From Emmonsiellopsis sp. PD_33 (lineage: Eukaryota > Ascomycota > Eurotiomycetes > Onygenales > Ajellomycetaceae), in NCBI GenBank assembly GCA_032988165.1, contig JANTQF010000043.1, positions 62,001 through 126,000 of the forward strand: a stretch of DNA of 64,000 bases, written 5' to 3'. Numbering within the stretch: the stretch's first letter is position 1; each line of letters starts with the position of its first letter. The position numbers and the translations under genes were made by a program. Shown one piece after another: positions 44,899-57,643 of this stretch. Under the pieces are notes generated by a model, which had not been told where the DNA came from, ran no database searches, and saw only the letters and a program-made list of their open reading frames with translations.

Positions 44899-46171
44899 TC
44901 AAAAAACACACCACCTCCCGAATCCATCGCCCACTCTATCCTTCGCTACTTCGATAACCATCTTGCCTTTTACTCTTGAGACCAGAATGTGTACATCAAA
45001 GCCCTGATCGAGGGATCGGGCTAAGGGGGAATAGTAGCTGGACAAAGCCGAAGATGTCGAGAAACCCGAAGAATGATTGTCTACCTGCCGAGGTAAGGGA
45101 GTAAAAATAGAACGAACAGATAGGCTTGGGTGATATTGTTGTTGGGGCTGTTGCTGGTTTTTATGATGTGGGTGACGGAGAGTTGAGGCGGTCTCGGTTT
45201 GTTGATAGGATGTAGATTGTGTACTTTGTTGCTGGGTATTATTTTGGTCTGGAATCTGATTTGGAGGGATGGGTGGGAGACTGATTGAATTAACTAGAAC
45301 GACTGATAGAAACGAGGGATATGTCCTTGATAGGACTGTCAGCGTTCTCAGAAGTGGAATGAGACGTGCGTGCCCCGCTAGAGCATTCGATGCGCGGATA
45401 ATCTCTTCGAGGGACTGGTCTATTCCCTCGATAAGGAGTAGAACGGGTGAGGACAAGTCCTGCTTGTCTTCGTCGCGTTTTTGTTTCAGCTCAAATAAAA
45501 TATCTGATACTTGAGATACAGCTTCAAGAAGCTCGTCGAAGTCATAAACACGGTGTATTTGCGCACTCTCAATAATAGATTCGATGTCTTCTGGTGAGTG
45601 ATTTGGCAGCCGTTGTTGGACGCAAGGATATAGATCGTGCGCGGAAATGGGGCGTGAGTCGAAGTATTGAATTACAAATGCCCGTGAAGATAGCGTACTT
45701 CGTGGATAATTGGCGAGAAGTGCGGTAAGAATATGAAGGGAGAACTATGTAGTCAACGGTTAGTTATCTGGCTGTATTATTCAGGACGCCCTTCGAGGCC
45801 AGTGCCAAAAGGAGATTGCTCTTCTATTCAAGCAACATTTGAATTTGTTTAACTCGATCTACAAACCACCCAAAACCCATTTGGGGAAATTTTTAACCTA
45901 CCTCATCAACCCATGTCTGAATATTATCCTCCACAACACTTCCATGTCCCTTTGCAGTGGAAGACCGCAAACCTGATATGCCAATTACACGACCACAGCT
46001 TAGGATTGAATTTTCAGGAAAACAGGAAACTCCTTCCTCAATGTCCTTGCTTAAATCCCAGGGCGCATTCTCCCTTGCCCTCTCATGCTGCCCACCATGG
46101 CGATTTCTGGGAGGTGAGTGGAGGAGATCAGAGGCGAGGATTGGAGGCGCTGGAGCAGGTAGACCTGTCAT
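44899..46171 (-). CDS. RecA/Rad51-like DNA repair protein
   Basis: Two exons, 46171-45902 and 45744-44899 (157-nt intron, donor GTAGGT, acceptor CATAG, phase 0), 371 residues. The core looks like a divergent Rad51 paralogue of the XRCC2/Rad51D kind: CGRVIGISGLR at the place of the ATP-binding loop, FSLHILTALLANYP helix after it, FVIQYFDSR strand, VYDFDELLEAVSQV (characteristic of the XRCC2/Rlp1-type core), and PVLLLIEGID at the Walker B strand. Residues after about 240 are Gln/Ser-rich, then FDVHILVSRVKGKMVIEVAKDRVGDGFGRWCVF closes as the final strands. No clean GxxxxGKT is seen, so nucleotide binding may be lost. Divergent from the aldolase gene. Confidence 0.65.
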
Positions 46172-46991
46172 GATATGAAGGCTTCCCTCCCGCCAGAAGC
46201 AGTAGCCACTGAGTATATAAAAAGAAGGTCAATAGAGAGGAGCATATAAGGAAATATTTGTTGTTTGCCGTGCGCTCCTCTCTGGAGATGATTCGACTCT
46301 GGGGACGTAAAACCCCAGGATAAAATGGAATGAAAGGACGCCTTGTCTGTCTTCAGTGTTCCGTATCCTCTTTTAGAGTACGCCCTTGTTGGTCTAAGCA
46401 CCCGGGCATTTTTATTGTAAGTGTCTGTTGTCGGTCTGGAGATGCCAATGCGTCTGTGGCTGGATTTGAATATTTTTGGAGGTTGAGATAGAGTTGACCA
46501 GGGCAGCCTCAACATTCCATTTTGGGCTTTTCTAGCCCTAACTCTTCCCCCAAATAGCAGCTCAACATCACCAGCATACTTCACCTCACTTGTCATTGAT
46601 ATTGATCCCCTAGATAGAAATATGAATTGAGCAGGTCTACTATCGGCCTCTTCAGCCACTAATAACATCTCAAAACAAACAACTCGCCTCCATTAGTCCC
46701 TTATATCCGACCCCGCCATTCCCAAGCCGCCCAACCCCACATCGCAGGCTGGTGCTTATCTGCTCCCTGTTATCCGAAAAGATACAAAAGCGGTCTATCG
46801 GGAAAGAGATAGAAAGCCGAAACGACTCGATTTGAGACACCTTGAAATATAACTCAACACAGGCTGCCCCCTTCTTTTCGGTCTCATATATAGCCACCTA
46901 AGCTAAAGCGGCTCAAATTTACTTCACTAATACCATATACCCAATTACATTATTTCATCGCCCCATATCGAACAGCGCAGCATAACCCAAT
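46172..46991. other. Divergent promoter region of the RecA-like and aldolase genes
   Basis: A 166-residue minus-strand open frame (46168-46668) ends overlapping the RecA-like start codon, but shows no domain and I do not call it. Otherwise non-coding. Confidence 0.45.
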
Positions 46992-48011
46992 ATGAGTCCC
47001 ACTGCCATCCCAGAAGTTCCATCCGTGAACAGCCTCGTCACCAAGGGCAAGGGTGAACAACAGCAAGAACAGGAGAAGCATGTCCACGGCGGCGAGGGCC
47101 TAACTGCTCTCCAAGCCATCTCTCATGGCGGAATTCCCATTCCCGGTAAGCTAGATGTCATTTGTAAAGCAAACAAATAAAACGAAACCAACCCCCCCCC
47201 CCAACGATTCACAATTACAAACTAACCATCCCCCCATCCCAACCCCGCAGGAGTCCCCAGCTTCACATCCCACGAGCTAAAACGCCAATGGCAACTCGAG
47301 CACATGGCCGGCGCCTTCCGCATCTGGGCGCGCCACGGCTACGTCGAAGGCATGTCCGGCCACATCAGCGTGCGCGACCCAGAACACACCAACGCCTTCT
47401 GGACCAACCCGCTCGCCGTGCACTTCGGCATGCTGAAAGCCAGTGACATGATCCTCGTCGACCTCTCCGGAAACGTGGTCGGCGGCAACCGCACACGGCC
47501 CGCCAACGCGGCCGGCTTCCTGATCCACGCGGCCGTGCACAAGGCGCGCGCCGACGTGCATGCCGTCTGCCACGCGCATACGATCTACGGGAAAGCGTGG
47601 TCGACGTTTGCGCGCCCGCTGGAGATGCTGAATCAGGATGTGTGCAAGTTTTACGGGGCGCATAGTGTGTATGCGTCGTATGGTGGGGTGGTGTTGGCGG
47701 CGGAGGAAGGGGAGATGATTGCCAAGGCGCTCGGGGACGGGAAGGGGGCGATTTTGATGAATCATGGGCTGTTGACGGTGGGTGGGACGGTGGATGAGGC
47801 GGCGTATTTGTTTGGGTTGATGGAGCGGAGTTGTCAAGTGCAGTTGCTTGCGGAGAATGCGGCGGCGAGTGGGATTACGAAGCAGATTATTACCGATGAG
47901 GAGGCGGAGTATAATCATCGGATGGAGAGTGATCCCGAGGCGTTGTATTGTGAGTTTCAACCGGATTATGAGTATGAGGATATGTTGAGCAATGGGGCGT
48001 TCAAGAAATGA
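46992..48011 (+). CDS. Class II aldolase/adducin-family protein
   Basis: Two exons, 46992-47145 and 47251-48011 (105-nt intron, phase 1), 304 residues. The first 45 residues are polar and probably disordered. The rest is one class II aldolase/adducin domain: LEHMAGAFRIWARHGYVEGMSGHISVRDPE, then FWTNPLAVHF, VDLSGNVVGGN, HAAVHKARADVHAVCHAHTIYG with the His-x-His that binds zinc, and ILMNHGLLTVGG with the third His. Enzymes of this family cleave or epimerise phosphorylated sugars such as fuculose-1-phosphate, but many fungal members have unknown substrates. The C-terminus (EFQPDYEYEDML) is acidic. Exon 2 is GC-rich in its first half. Confidence 0.88.
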
Positions 48012-48655
48012 ACGATGGAAAAGGGTCGTGGTCGGCCCTCAAGCCAATCGATCGATGAGTATACTCAGTTTCCCAACTCATGATGTCAACGGAGATGATA
48101 AGTATGTTATTATCTATTCTACTCCCATCTATATGAAAATTTTATTCCCTATAGTAGTCACCTTCCTGTAGACCCATAGATGAGAACATGAGACCAGAAA
48201 AGGGAAGGGGATGGGGATGGAAGGGATTGAAACAAAAGAAATATCCATCCTGACAAGGACACATTAAGGAGTAAAACTGACTACCTCAGTATAAAGTTAT
48301 ATACACAAAGAACATCCTCATTGGAGCCAGGCGAACTGCGAGCATGGGCCATAAGGAGAGTATAATAAACGCTAGAAAAGAAAGAAACACACCAACAAAA
48401 CGGGAAACATAATCTTACAAGAACTGGAAAAATATTACACCATTTTCAAATAGAGGCTAAAAAGAATAATCAAAGGGGATATGAAGATGACAAAGAAGAC
48501 GCAGAAGAATATGTGAGAGTGACACTGTGTTGAATGATATGCTAGCCCGGGTAAACCCAAAAAAAAAAAAAAAAAAACTGAAAGATAAAACCGACAAGAG
48601 CCCAAAAAGAAAAAGATAATTATTAACTAACCGAGTAGTAGACATAAATTGTGAT
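48012..48655. other. Convergent intergenic region with an A-run
   Basis: Between the aldolase and efr3 3' ends. A run of about 20 A (about 48560-48579) reads as a T-run in the efr3 3' UTR. No coding signal. Confidence 0.55.
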
Positions 48656-51600
48656 TTAATAAGGAGGGCGCGCAATTCCTCCTCTTGCTCCGCCTCCCAT
48701 TCTACCTAGGCTGGCAACTCGGCTGGGGTCCTGGGTCTTCTTGCCGATATAATAGCCGCCATCCTCATGGGAAGAGGATTTTTGCTTGGCCTTTACGGGA
48801 GAAAGAGGTAGATATGGTGCTTGAGTTTGAGTCACACCATCAACTTCGGCAGCAGTGCCGCCATTTTGGGCCTGTTCCGCTTCAGCAGGGTTTAAAAGAC
48901 CTCCAAGCAATTTCTCAACATCCACGCGTCGGCCTAGGCTGATTGATCTAGGCGAGCCAGGCGAGAATGTACTATCGTCTCTAACAGCTCCTGTGCCATG
49001 GCCATGCACATGTCGATGGGAGTAGCCTGGAGAATCTGGTTGTTTCGGGATAGAGGTATTTGAGTTAACACCTGTTCGCGACTTTTGCCGCGTCAATGAC
49101 CGGCTCTGTCGTGGTGCTATGCTGGAGGAGCTCTGGCGTTTTGTAGGTTGTCGAGCGCGAGGCTGGGACGGCGCAGTGGAAGGGCGATCGAAACCAAGCG
49201 CCGAATAGGAAGGAGATGGTAGGGGTGATCCGGTCGCCGAATCCGTTGGAAACCCTCCTGGTATGATCAGGGTAGCGGGCAATGGTGGAACTGGTGGAAT
49301 GTCATTTGAAATTTCACGGTTGATAGGTTCCATATCATCTTTATCGTCACTGGTTATACCGTTGTTGAGGTGTGAGCCGGAGGCTTTTGGGGTCTCCGAA
49401 ACATCTCGACGTGATTGCGGCCTATTTGATGAAGGCCCAGCGGTAGGACCCGTAGTACCCGCATCAGAAGCCGAGAACGCGTCACTGACCATGCTTTCGC
49501 TAGATGCACTGCTTTCAACTCCCCGAGATATGCTCGGACGGCCCCGGAGAGGGCTTGACTGGCGGACATTGCTGCTATTTACCACGGAGAGAACTCGTCG
49601 GAGTTCGTTGACCTTTACAGTAGAATCACGAACCGAGCTTGCAATGGAGATCTGCGAGCCTTCTGGAACACTCTGACGCCTAAGTTTCTGAATTCCACTT
49701 AGGCCGCCCGTTAATCCATATTGACCAGAAACCGGACCATCATGATGCTGTTGAAGCTGGTTGGCAGGGGTAGGTTCTGTGCCGGTTGGAGATGCATTCC
49801 CGTTCTTATACCCATTCGCACCCAGAAAATTGCGAGTTCCGGAGGTTCCTGTCCTCGAACCACTGAGCGATGATGTTCTTGCCTTTTCCGTAGCCAAGGA
49901 AGCGAGGCAGGCCTCTTTCGACCATGACGCTAGCATATATTCTTTGGTACTGGTTGGGAGTTGTTCTTCGGCGGGTATTCTTCCAGGGGCGGGACTGCCG
50001 TATGACTGGCTTAGGACCGGGATGGAAAATGCACGCGTTGGGGACGCAGATGGGCTAGCTGCGGGTGATTTGGCTCCCGTATTATAGGCGATTTCGATTT
50101 GACCCACAAGTTCAGCCAGTGAGCTAAAGCGAGCATAGACGCTTATATCCTGAGGTGGACTGGCTTGTTTAGCGGCGTGGCCAGGAGGTGACATGTAATT
50201 TAGCTGGCGAGGCGGGAGCTGGATTTTGTCAAGCCAAGCGCCTCGCTTTTTCCGCCTGGAAATCTCGCCAAGGACGTTATCGCCAACTCTAGTTGCTTCG
50301 AGATCGAACTTTTCAACCAGGGCCCAGAGATAGCCATGAACCAAACTGGCAATATTAAGCCTGGCGGTTGCAGATACAGATGAATTATTAGACAAGAAAT
50401 CATCCTGCAGCCTCATGATCATAGGCAATCCGTATTTGGCGGCATTGACTCCCATATTCTCCACCAGGTTAGCCAAGAGTAGGTGAAGAAGCAATATATC
50501 GGATTCCACCGCGCTAGACTCTGTTGCATTATCATATATAACCAGGTGAAGAAACTGTAAAAAACTGGAAGTAGCAGTGGCGGCAGACTTATCTCTTTGG
50601 GATGCCGTTGAGATGATCCTCCTACTTAATTTTTCGGGTTGGTCAGAGATATCGCGCCTAGGCCCAGCTTTGGACTGCCTTTTGTATTCAACCGCCGCCC
50701 TCAAGTCGTCTTTATTGGTTTCGAGCTGTAACCATGAGAGGAATGCATCAACATATGCATGTCTAACCTCATGATCGGTGTCTCGAAGAAGCCACTGGGT
50801 ACCCTCCCACACCCATATGTTAACCCGGTTCCGTGAATCAGCGCCCGCGGCAGTCATAGACTTGCGCAAATTGGCGAGGAGGATGTTTTTGATGCAGCGC
50901 AGGGCGACGATTCGACCAGCAGGGAATGAAAAGAAAGCGTCCGAACTTGTCTCCTCGGGTATAGATGAGCCCTCGGCCGTAATGGTAGGATCAGCTGGGG
51001 CTTCGGTATTTGTGGGTTCAGACACCGCAGAAGGCTTCACTCGAGAGACAATTGTTCGAATCATGTCGGAAACCTGATCAGCATAGTAAATATGGGTAGC
51101 CAAAGATCCAACACACTTCTGCAAGAGCTCCACCAATTCCTGTCGCGAAGCCCAGGGGACGACTCTTGCCTCACTCCCTCCTGATTGCACACCGTCACCG
51201 TTGGTCTCAGTTGTCGGCTCTTCCACGGCTTCCTTGACATCCGGAAGTGTATTGACGTAGCCAGAAGAAGTTCGGTGATGGACCATTTTCAAAGAACGGC
51301 CCCCGAGCTGCAATAGGCGAAGGAGATGTTGGAGTAGTCCAATGAGGACATCCATGACACTCAGACCAATCAGGGTGTTCGGAGAACTCAGTAACCAATG
51401 TACCATAGAGGCTAGAATCAACTGCGACTCTAGTTTATCGTCAACTACGGGAGTGCTGACGAGTGTCTCCATGGTGGTAACAAGAATGATAAAGCGATCC
51501 TGTACAGGGGCCCATTTAGCGATGACTTCCATCAAATTTGTCGCCCAGCTACCACCAGCATTTGTAGAATCAGGGTGGTTCTCATGGTAGTCGTGACGTG

Positions 51601-52626
51601 GAGGCCGTTTGTTCACAATAAATTGTAGGATCAGAGAAGTGGCGGCTCGAATTTGGGTCCGGTTACTCCCAGTGGTGAATATCTTTTCGAGACAACGTAA
51701 GGCTAATACTCGAACTTCAACCTCGGCAAGTTTGTCTGCATCCGCTGCACTCCCTACAGCAGTAACAGGGTCACCATCTGTAGTATCGACTGTCTGGACT
51801 GTCGCGATACTCGTTCTCCGCCGGCGTGCCTGTTCCCGCTCATGTTTCTCAGAGGACAAAGCTTTCTCTTCCAGCGGCAGCAAATCATCAGCAGAATAGA
51901 GGCTCTCCAAGATCACTGGGACCACCACGACCAGCTGCTTGACTCCGTCCGATGCCAGTGCTTCCGAGCTAACCACGCTTTTGATAGCTTGCAAGCCAGC
52001 CTGTCGCCACCGCAGACGTAAAGGAGGGGTTAGGGCCGCTTTTGCGGAAGTGGGCGGATCGGGTGACGCCAAGCTAGCATAGTTCCTGACGATATCTCGA
52101 TACAAGTTAACGTATTCCTGGTCTGCAGAAAGAACAGCCATGTCCTGATGCTGGCAAAAGACATCGAAAGTCGCCGTAGTCTCCTCAACCATGGACAAGT
52201 CATTCGAGCGGAGAATAGTGTCTAATATTGTGAGGACGGAACGCGCGTATAGGGGTAGGTCTCGTGGGATTTTCTCGATAAGCGCCGCAAGGATCTGAAG
52301 AGTGACCTGGACATTTCTATAAAACAAGAGACAAAATAGTTGTTAGCATCTATAATAGGGACCTGTAACAAGATAAACAGCATCTGGCATCATTTTCGCG
52401 CAAGGACATACCCCAGTTTCCCCCTCCAAACATCCCTAGCAGCTCTCTTCTCGAGGAACGCTCCGACCTTTTGGAGTTTGCTCCGGCGCGTGCTCGCATA
52501 GTACAGGAGATAGCTGAGCTCGGAAGAGTTGGGCTTGACCTCCTGGACACCCTTCTGGAACCGGGGATAGCATTTCAAGATCAAGACCTGATGCTTCGGC
52601 CGACATGACTGGCGAACGGAGTTCAT
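48656..52626 (-). CDS. efr3: EFR3, plasma-membrane anchor of the PI4-kinase complex
   Basis: Two exons, 52626-52412 and 52316-48656 (95-nt intron, donor GTATGT, acceptor TTATAG, phase 2), 1291 residues. The start MNSVRQSCRPKHQVLILKCYPRFQKG is the conserved N-terminus of EFR3, with the basic and Cys-containing patch that attaches it to the plasma membrane, followed by NSSELSYLLYYASTRRSKLQKVG. Helical ARM/HEAT-like repeats run to about residue 720. The C-terminal 570 residues are Ser/Pro-rich and low-complexity, typical of fungal EFR3. The protein recruits the Stt4/PI4KIII-alpha kinase with Ypp1/TTC7 to make PI4P at the plasma membrane. A T-rich 3' UTR follows. Confidence 0.93.
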
Positions 52627-54417
52627 CTGTGCTGTTCTTGTTGTCTTTCCTCTCCCTCCGGTACTTCGTTGAATCTTCGATCGCGTGGGGAGAGTCGTCC
52701 GGGGGTGGCGGAAGCAGGAAAGGGGTTAAAGGAGGCAGCGAGAGGCGGATGATCTAGAAGACTCCAAACAAAGAAACTCGATCAAACAGCAGCTGCGATG
52801 CCAACTGAGCCGCGACTGCTGGGAGTTGGACCCTGAGGCTGGGGAAAAAATCACGGCGTCGGCCTAGGGAGCGTTCAGGGATAGTGTGGAAACGGACGCG
52901 ATGGGAAATTGCGGCTGCTGGAGCAGCAAGACGAGGGCCAATTCGGACATGAAGAGGAGAGGCAGGATTCCTGAATCCAGAGCCAGATCAAGACGGGTGA
53001 CAGCCCAGCGCGTTGTGTTATGCGGTTCCCGTCATGGCGGGAGAGGGGAAGCTGAGGTCGAAAGCGTCGTTGTTGTTGGGATGTTGGGAGGCTGCGAGAA
53101 ATAATTCGGGGATGATATCAGGCAGGAAAAGCAAACATGGCAGAATGGCTGCGTGGCCAGTACCGTACCGTACCGTACCGGACACGGCCAGCCCCCAAGC
53201 CCGCCCAAGATATCCGAATGCAACAGAGGCCCTTCTCGACTGCGAATACTCATAAAACTAGTATCTAAGACAAAGGACAGATGCAGATTCAGAGAGTGAA
53301 CCCGGTCATTGGAATTCAGAGGATTACTCGAAAGTATATAACCTCTAATTGTTTTATTTATTCACTGGAACTACTATGCGTGTATGGCAGTCAATTACAA
53401 TACGGTATTTGCTTTTCAACAACACCAAGAGGCTCGATGCATCCATCTCACAGGAATACAACCCTAGCCATAAAGCACCTGGAAACCTGGAAAAAGGAAT
53501 GAATCGGCTCTGTCACGAAGCTCAAGAGGTTTGTACATATTGGCACAATATTAATTCACCAAATAGTAGGTAAGCAGGAGCAAACATCAGGAGTTTGCTC
53601 CTTTATTAAAGAATTTCAATAGACCCATGCCATCCAGATATATCGATATTTCTTTGCAACTCCCCGTCACATCTGCCAACTAACATCCTGAGGACGTGCT
53701 CCGTGCCAGAACCCTTCCTTCCTTGCGCTCCCTTGTGCGACCAATCCCCTTCCCCAAACAGTCGATACCACCAACGAAATTTGACGTCGGTTTGGTATAG
53801 TCCCTGAGAAAGCAGCACCATTTGTTCTCCATTTCCCCAACATTCCAGGAAACGTATCATTCTTCCCCGCGACAGATGAGACCTGATCCCCACACGAGCG
53901 CGGGGGGAGCTACCGATGAATCCTCGGGTGGCTGGAATGTAAGGATGGAAACGGTTTACATGCCCCTCCTGATTGAAAGCCGCTTTGCGACTCAGTATGG
54001 ATTGAAACGCATCGGAATATATCATCCAGCCCGGTTCACCATCCACCCCCTCCCTGAACCAGAATCGTCGGCATCGCACGTAATAGTTGTATTTTTGGTT
54101 GTGGCGAGCAATGTCTCATTGCATCCAGAGTCGATCTAAGGTCATGTTTGCCTCGGTAGACCCTTCTAGCGGCGCTTGTGAATTCAGCGGAAGATTTCCC
54201 TCAGACGGTCTTGGCATGGGGTAGTCAAGCATATCATCATCGCTCTCGACACATGAGAGAGGAATCGTAGTATTCACCCTCGCTGTCGTGATTGTATCGA
54301 TAAATGCACTCAAAGCGGAGGTACCGCCTCGGTACGGTTCATGTGACGAAGGATGTAAGAACCGCCCCTACTTCTCCAAAGATAGAATGAAAAAGAAGAG
54401 AAAAAAACCAGCCATCA
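52627..54417. other. Intergenic region with a TACCG pentamer repeat
   Basis: Upstream of efr3, downstream of MED31. (TACCG)x4 lies at 53161-53180. An open frame at 53606-54079 (minus) shows no domain and is not called. Nothing else seen. Confidence 0.5.
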
Positions 54418-54909
54418 TCATGTCGCAATCCCATTCCTCCCCTCGGAGCCAACGGGCGCATTCGTTTTCGTCTCTGTGTCATTCTGCGCTTCCGTCCCCG
54501 CCTCCCCAGGTGCCGTAGTTGTATTCTCCTCCGCCCCCGCACCCAGCAACGCTTCGATGACCTGGGGCCGAATCACAGCCTGTCGAAACGACTCGTCCTG
54601 TAGTAGCCGTAGAGCCCGTAGCGTGGCACCGGGATGGGTCAAGAACTGCGCGTATTCGGGACGCTGCCAATACGAATACAAGTAGGAAAGGTATGCGGCG
54701 AATGCCCGGGCGTCGGTAGGAGCGGAGGTGGCGCTGTCGTCTGCAGCGTCTGACGATGAGGAGGATACGCCTAGGAGATGAGGATAGGTCACGGCCAGGT
54801 GCGAGATGTAATACGGGTTCGCGAGGGAGAGGACGAATTCGAGCTCGAGGGTGAATCGCGGGTTGGAGAGGTTGGGTATTGGTGGGATGTTTGGGTTGTC
54901 CTGAGCCAT
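54418..54909 (-). CDS. med31: Mediator complex subunit 31 (Soh1)
   Basis: Single exon, 163 residues from ATG 54907-54909 (MAQDNPNIPPIPN). The longer frame upstream lacks homology. The MED31 domain is clear: NPRFTLELEFVLSLANPYYISHLA, then YLSYLYSYWQRPEYAQFLTHPGATLRALRLLQDESFRQAVIRP. Between the helices is a Ser/Asp-rich insertion of about 15 residues (SSSSDAADDSATSA). The tail is acidic and Thr/Glu-rich. MED31 binds MED7 in the middle module of Mediator and supports RNA polymerase II transcription initiation in the nucleus. Length is within the usual fungal range. Confidence 0.93.
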   Translation of the reverse strand: MAQDNPNIPPIPNLSNPRFTLELEFVLSLANPYYISHLAVTYPHLLGVSSSSSDAADDSATSAPTDARAFAAYLSYLYSYWQRPEYAQFLTHPGATLRALRLLQDESFRQAVIRPQVIEALLGAGAEENTTTAPGEAGTEAQNDTETKTNAPVGSEGRNGIAT

Positions 54910-55853
54910 GCTGCCTGGGTCCTGCCAAAGGCGCGTAGTGTTCGGTATAGCAGTGTGATTCCCTTGGGATTCTCTGCTTGATAGACAGGAGCTTGTGTTG
55001 CTAGAAAGGAGCGGCTGCACCAGGCAAAGGTCAACAAAGGGAAGAAAACATTCCCTGGAGACAATTCTATTTTCACGTGCAGGTGAAGCTCGATTTGGTC
55101 ACGTGATATCGAATTCAACCCGCTTGGAAGCGGCCGTGATACTCCTCCCACCAAGGAAGCTTCAACAAGCCTAGCTGTGTGTACAAAAGTGTCTGGCTTT
55201 GTGCTAATTATCTCCTACTATTCATTCACATTATATTGCAATGTTTCCCCTAAATTTTACATCGGAACCCATCCCTCTTCTAATACTAACAACCAACTAT
55301 TCTGCACTTGTTTGCCTCCCAACGGAACCTTGGAAAGCAGCCGACCAACTAACCGACCAAATAGTTAGGTTAGAACCCCCAAAATATAGACAAAGGAGCA
55401 GCAAAAAAAAGAGGAAGAGAAAAAAAACATACGAAAGCCCGGATTCGCTGGTGGTCACCCACCCAACTACTAACAGGCCGGCGAGTGGCTTGAGTACGGC
55501 TGAGCGGACGGGAAGCCCTATTTTCCACTCCCTATGTTCGTATGTGAAAGCTTAGGCGATGGAAGGTGTATATAAATAGCGGTTATGAATAGTTGTTGGA
55601 TTGGTGGGATTCCAAGGAGTCAAAAGAAGTAGCAGGAGGAGGAACAAGGAGCATTTCAGTTAATTTAAGATGCGGGAAGAATGTACATTACAAAGATCGC
55701 AAACAACGCCTGAGGTCGAAGAGGAGAAAAAGAAACGATAGAGAGATGTTAAGAAAATAGAAGAATTAAATGCTCTATCTAGAAAGGATACCGTATCCGT
55801 GAGTGGGAGAAAAAAGAATCAAAAAACGAATTGCCATACCTGCTGCTCTCCAT
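54910..55853. other. Intergenic region between MED31 and the desaturase
   Basis: Promoter of the minus-strand MED31 gene plus the 3' region of the minus-strand desaturase gene. No coding signal recognised. Confidence 0.5.
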
Positions 55854-57643
55854 TCAATGCTCATGCGCATGATGGTCAGCAAACACCCCATTCATCGCAC
55901 AGGCCTTCCTGCAATCCTCCAGGATTCTCGCCTGCTTGGCCACATCCCCCAATTTCCCAATGACCTTCTTATTCCCGCTGAGGAATGTAAACACTGCATA
56001 GGGAATCTCCACATCCTTGCAAAATTCCTGAACGAGACGCTGCGTCTTGCGCAAGTTGTGCCGTGGAATCCGTGGATATAGGTGATGGATGGCCTGGAAC
56101 TGGAGGCCGCCGTGGAAAAAGTCAAGCCACTCAGGACAGTTAACATCCATTGTTGTGCGGAGCATTTTTTGGGCGAAGGATTCATGAATGCCTAAATCAG
56201 CGGTGGACATGGCGTAGTGAGATAGGGTGATTTGGACGTGGAGAGGGGCGGTGACCATATGCGAGATGAGAACGAAAATGACGCGGTTTGTCCAGGTAGG
56301 GATAGAAGAGTAGACAACACCGTAGCCGAACCAGGTCCAGAAGAAAACTTGACCAACCAGTTCAAACCAACGGTGCCACCAGGCAGGTCCTTTCTTGGGG
56401 CCAAGGCCGAGGATGAGATACTCCCAGCTGAGGAAATAAAGGTTGAAACGGCCAAATAGGAGGATCGGATAGTACATGTAGTTTTGATACTTAACTGTAA
56501 ACTTGGCCACCGCATCAAATGCCATGACTCTGTCATAGTAGGTGCTGCGAAGACTGTTGAAAAATCGGGTGGTCAGTGCAAAAAATGGCATTAGCTGAAT
56601 GTCAGGATCGTGCTCTGGCGAGTTTGTGACAATATGGTGAACATTGTGGCTGCGTTTCCACCAGCCCAGGCTCAGTCCTCCAATAAAGTCTGCAACTATG
56701 ATTCCAATAGAGGCATCAATCCGGTAATTGTGCGTAATACCATTATGGCCTGCATCATGGGCTGTGAAGACGAGCTGATGCCAGAAGCAACCTAGGAAAA
56801 AGGCAGAGAGGCAGAAATACGAGCGACGCAAAAAGAAGACGAAGAGTCCGAAGAATATAGAATATCGGAGTGCTTCGATAGCATATGCAGAGTAGTTGCA
56901 GTTGTAGAGCCCTTCGGCACGGATACGCTCTTCGAGGGCACGATACTTTGCGGCAATGTTGTCCTGGTGTATCGCGTCCACAGGTGGGTACAGGGCTTTG
57001 TCCAACACAATTTCTTTTTGCGTACAGGCATCGACGATAGAGAGCCTCATTACAGCCTCAGGGCTGAAATCCGGCGGTGCGGGACTCGAGCCGGCTGTCG
57101 AAATATCTGTACTGGAACTGGCTCTCCTCCTCAAACCGAAATCCCCCTGCACAGAATCAAAGACCGGAGATGCTGGCCGGGAGGTCTCTTCACTAGATAT
57201 CTCCATATCAGACTCGACTGCCTCTGTGTCTTCCTGATCCTTGACATAGGGTCTGAAGCGACCACCTTGAATTGGAGGGAGGAAGTTGGTCCATCTGCCT
57301 TCGACACGGCCGATCCGGAAGGCGTTCATTCGCTGTCGCGTTTCCTTGGAATGGAGTCTGTAATAATAACCCCAATGGTAAGCGGGGGATCACAATTGGG
57401 CCGGGAACAGAGGAAGGATGGCTCTTACGCGTTCACTTCATCTGTGGCATCTCTACCTACCATGTGCCTGATAGCCAACTGCCCCCCAGGATGGAAGTTC
57501 ATCCAGGCATCGAGCTTGAGCACCTGGCCGTCGACGATGACGATAGTGCGTTCATCAGCTATCATTCCCTCAACCTCCCTTCTCGACAAAACGTTGTCTC
57601 TGGTCGTGGGCCTGGCCCTGACCGGAACAGAAGATTCACCCAT
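55854..57643 (-). CDS. Cytochrome b5-fused sphingolipid delta-8 desaturase
   Basis: Two exons, 57643-57429 and 57357-55854 (71-nt intron, donor GTAAGA, acceptor ACAG, phase 2), 572 residues. N-terminal cytochrome b5 with the haem motif HPGG (51-54), then an acidic, Ser-rich linker of about 100 residues (about 110-175), then the membrane desaturase. Histidine boxes: HDAGH (272-276), HNVHH (309-313) and QxxHH (QAIHH, about 500). Hydrophobic segments flank them (FFGLFVFFL, LFGRFNLYFLSWEYLILG). The b5 fusion and the Gln in box 3 mark a front-end desaturase; the fungal group with this layout introduces the delta-8 double bond of the long-chain base in glucosylceramide in the ER. A fatty-acid delta-5/6 desaturase is less likely. 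Confidence 0.88.

Noticed and set aside
46168..46668. 166-codon minus-strand open frame ending over the RecA-like start codon
   Set aside because: No domain and no sign of coding; probably leader sequence, although an upstream ORF cannot be excluded.
47277..47960. Long minus-strand open frame antisense to the aldolase gene
   Set aside because: Shadow of a GC-rich coding exon; the sense strand has a clear class II aldolase domain.
53606..54079. 157-codon minus-strand open frame between efr3 and MED31
   Set aside because: No recognisable family, irregular composition, and no ATG context or intron structure that supports it.
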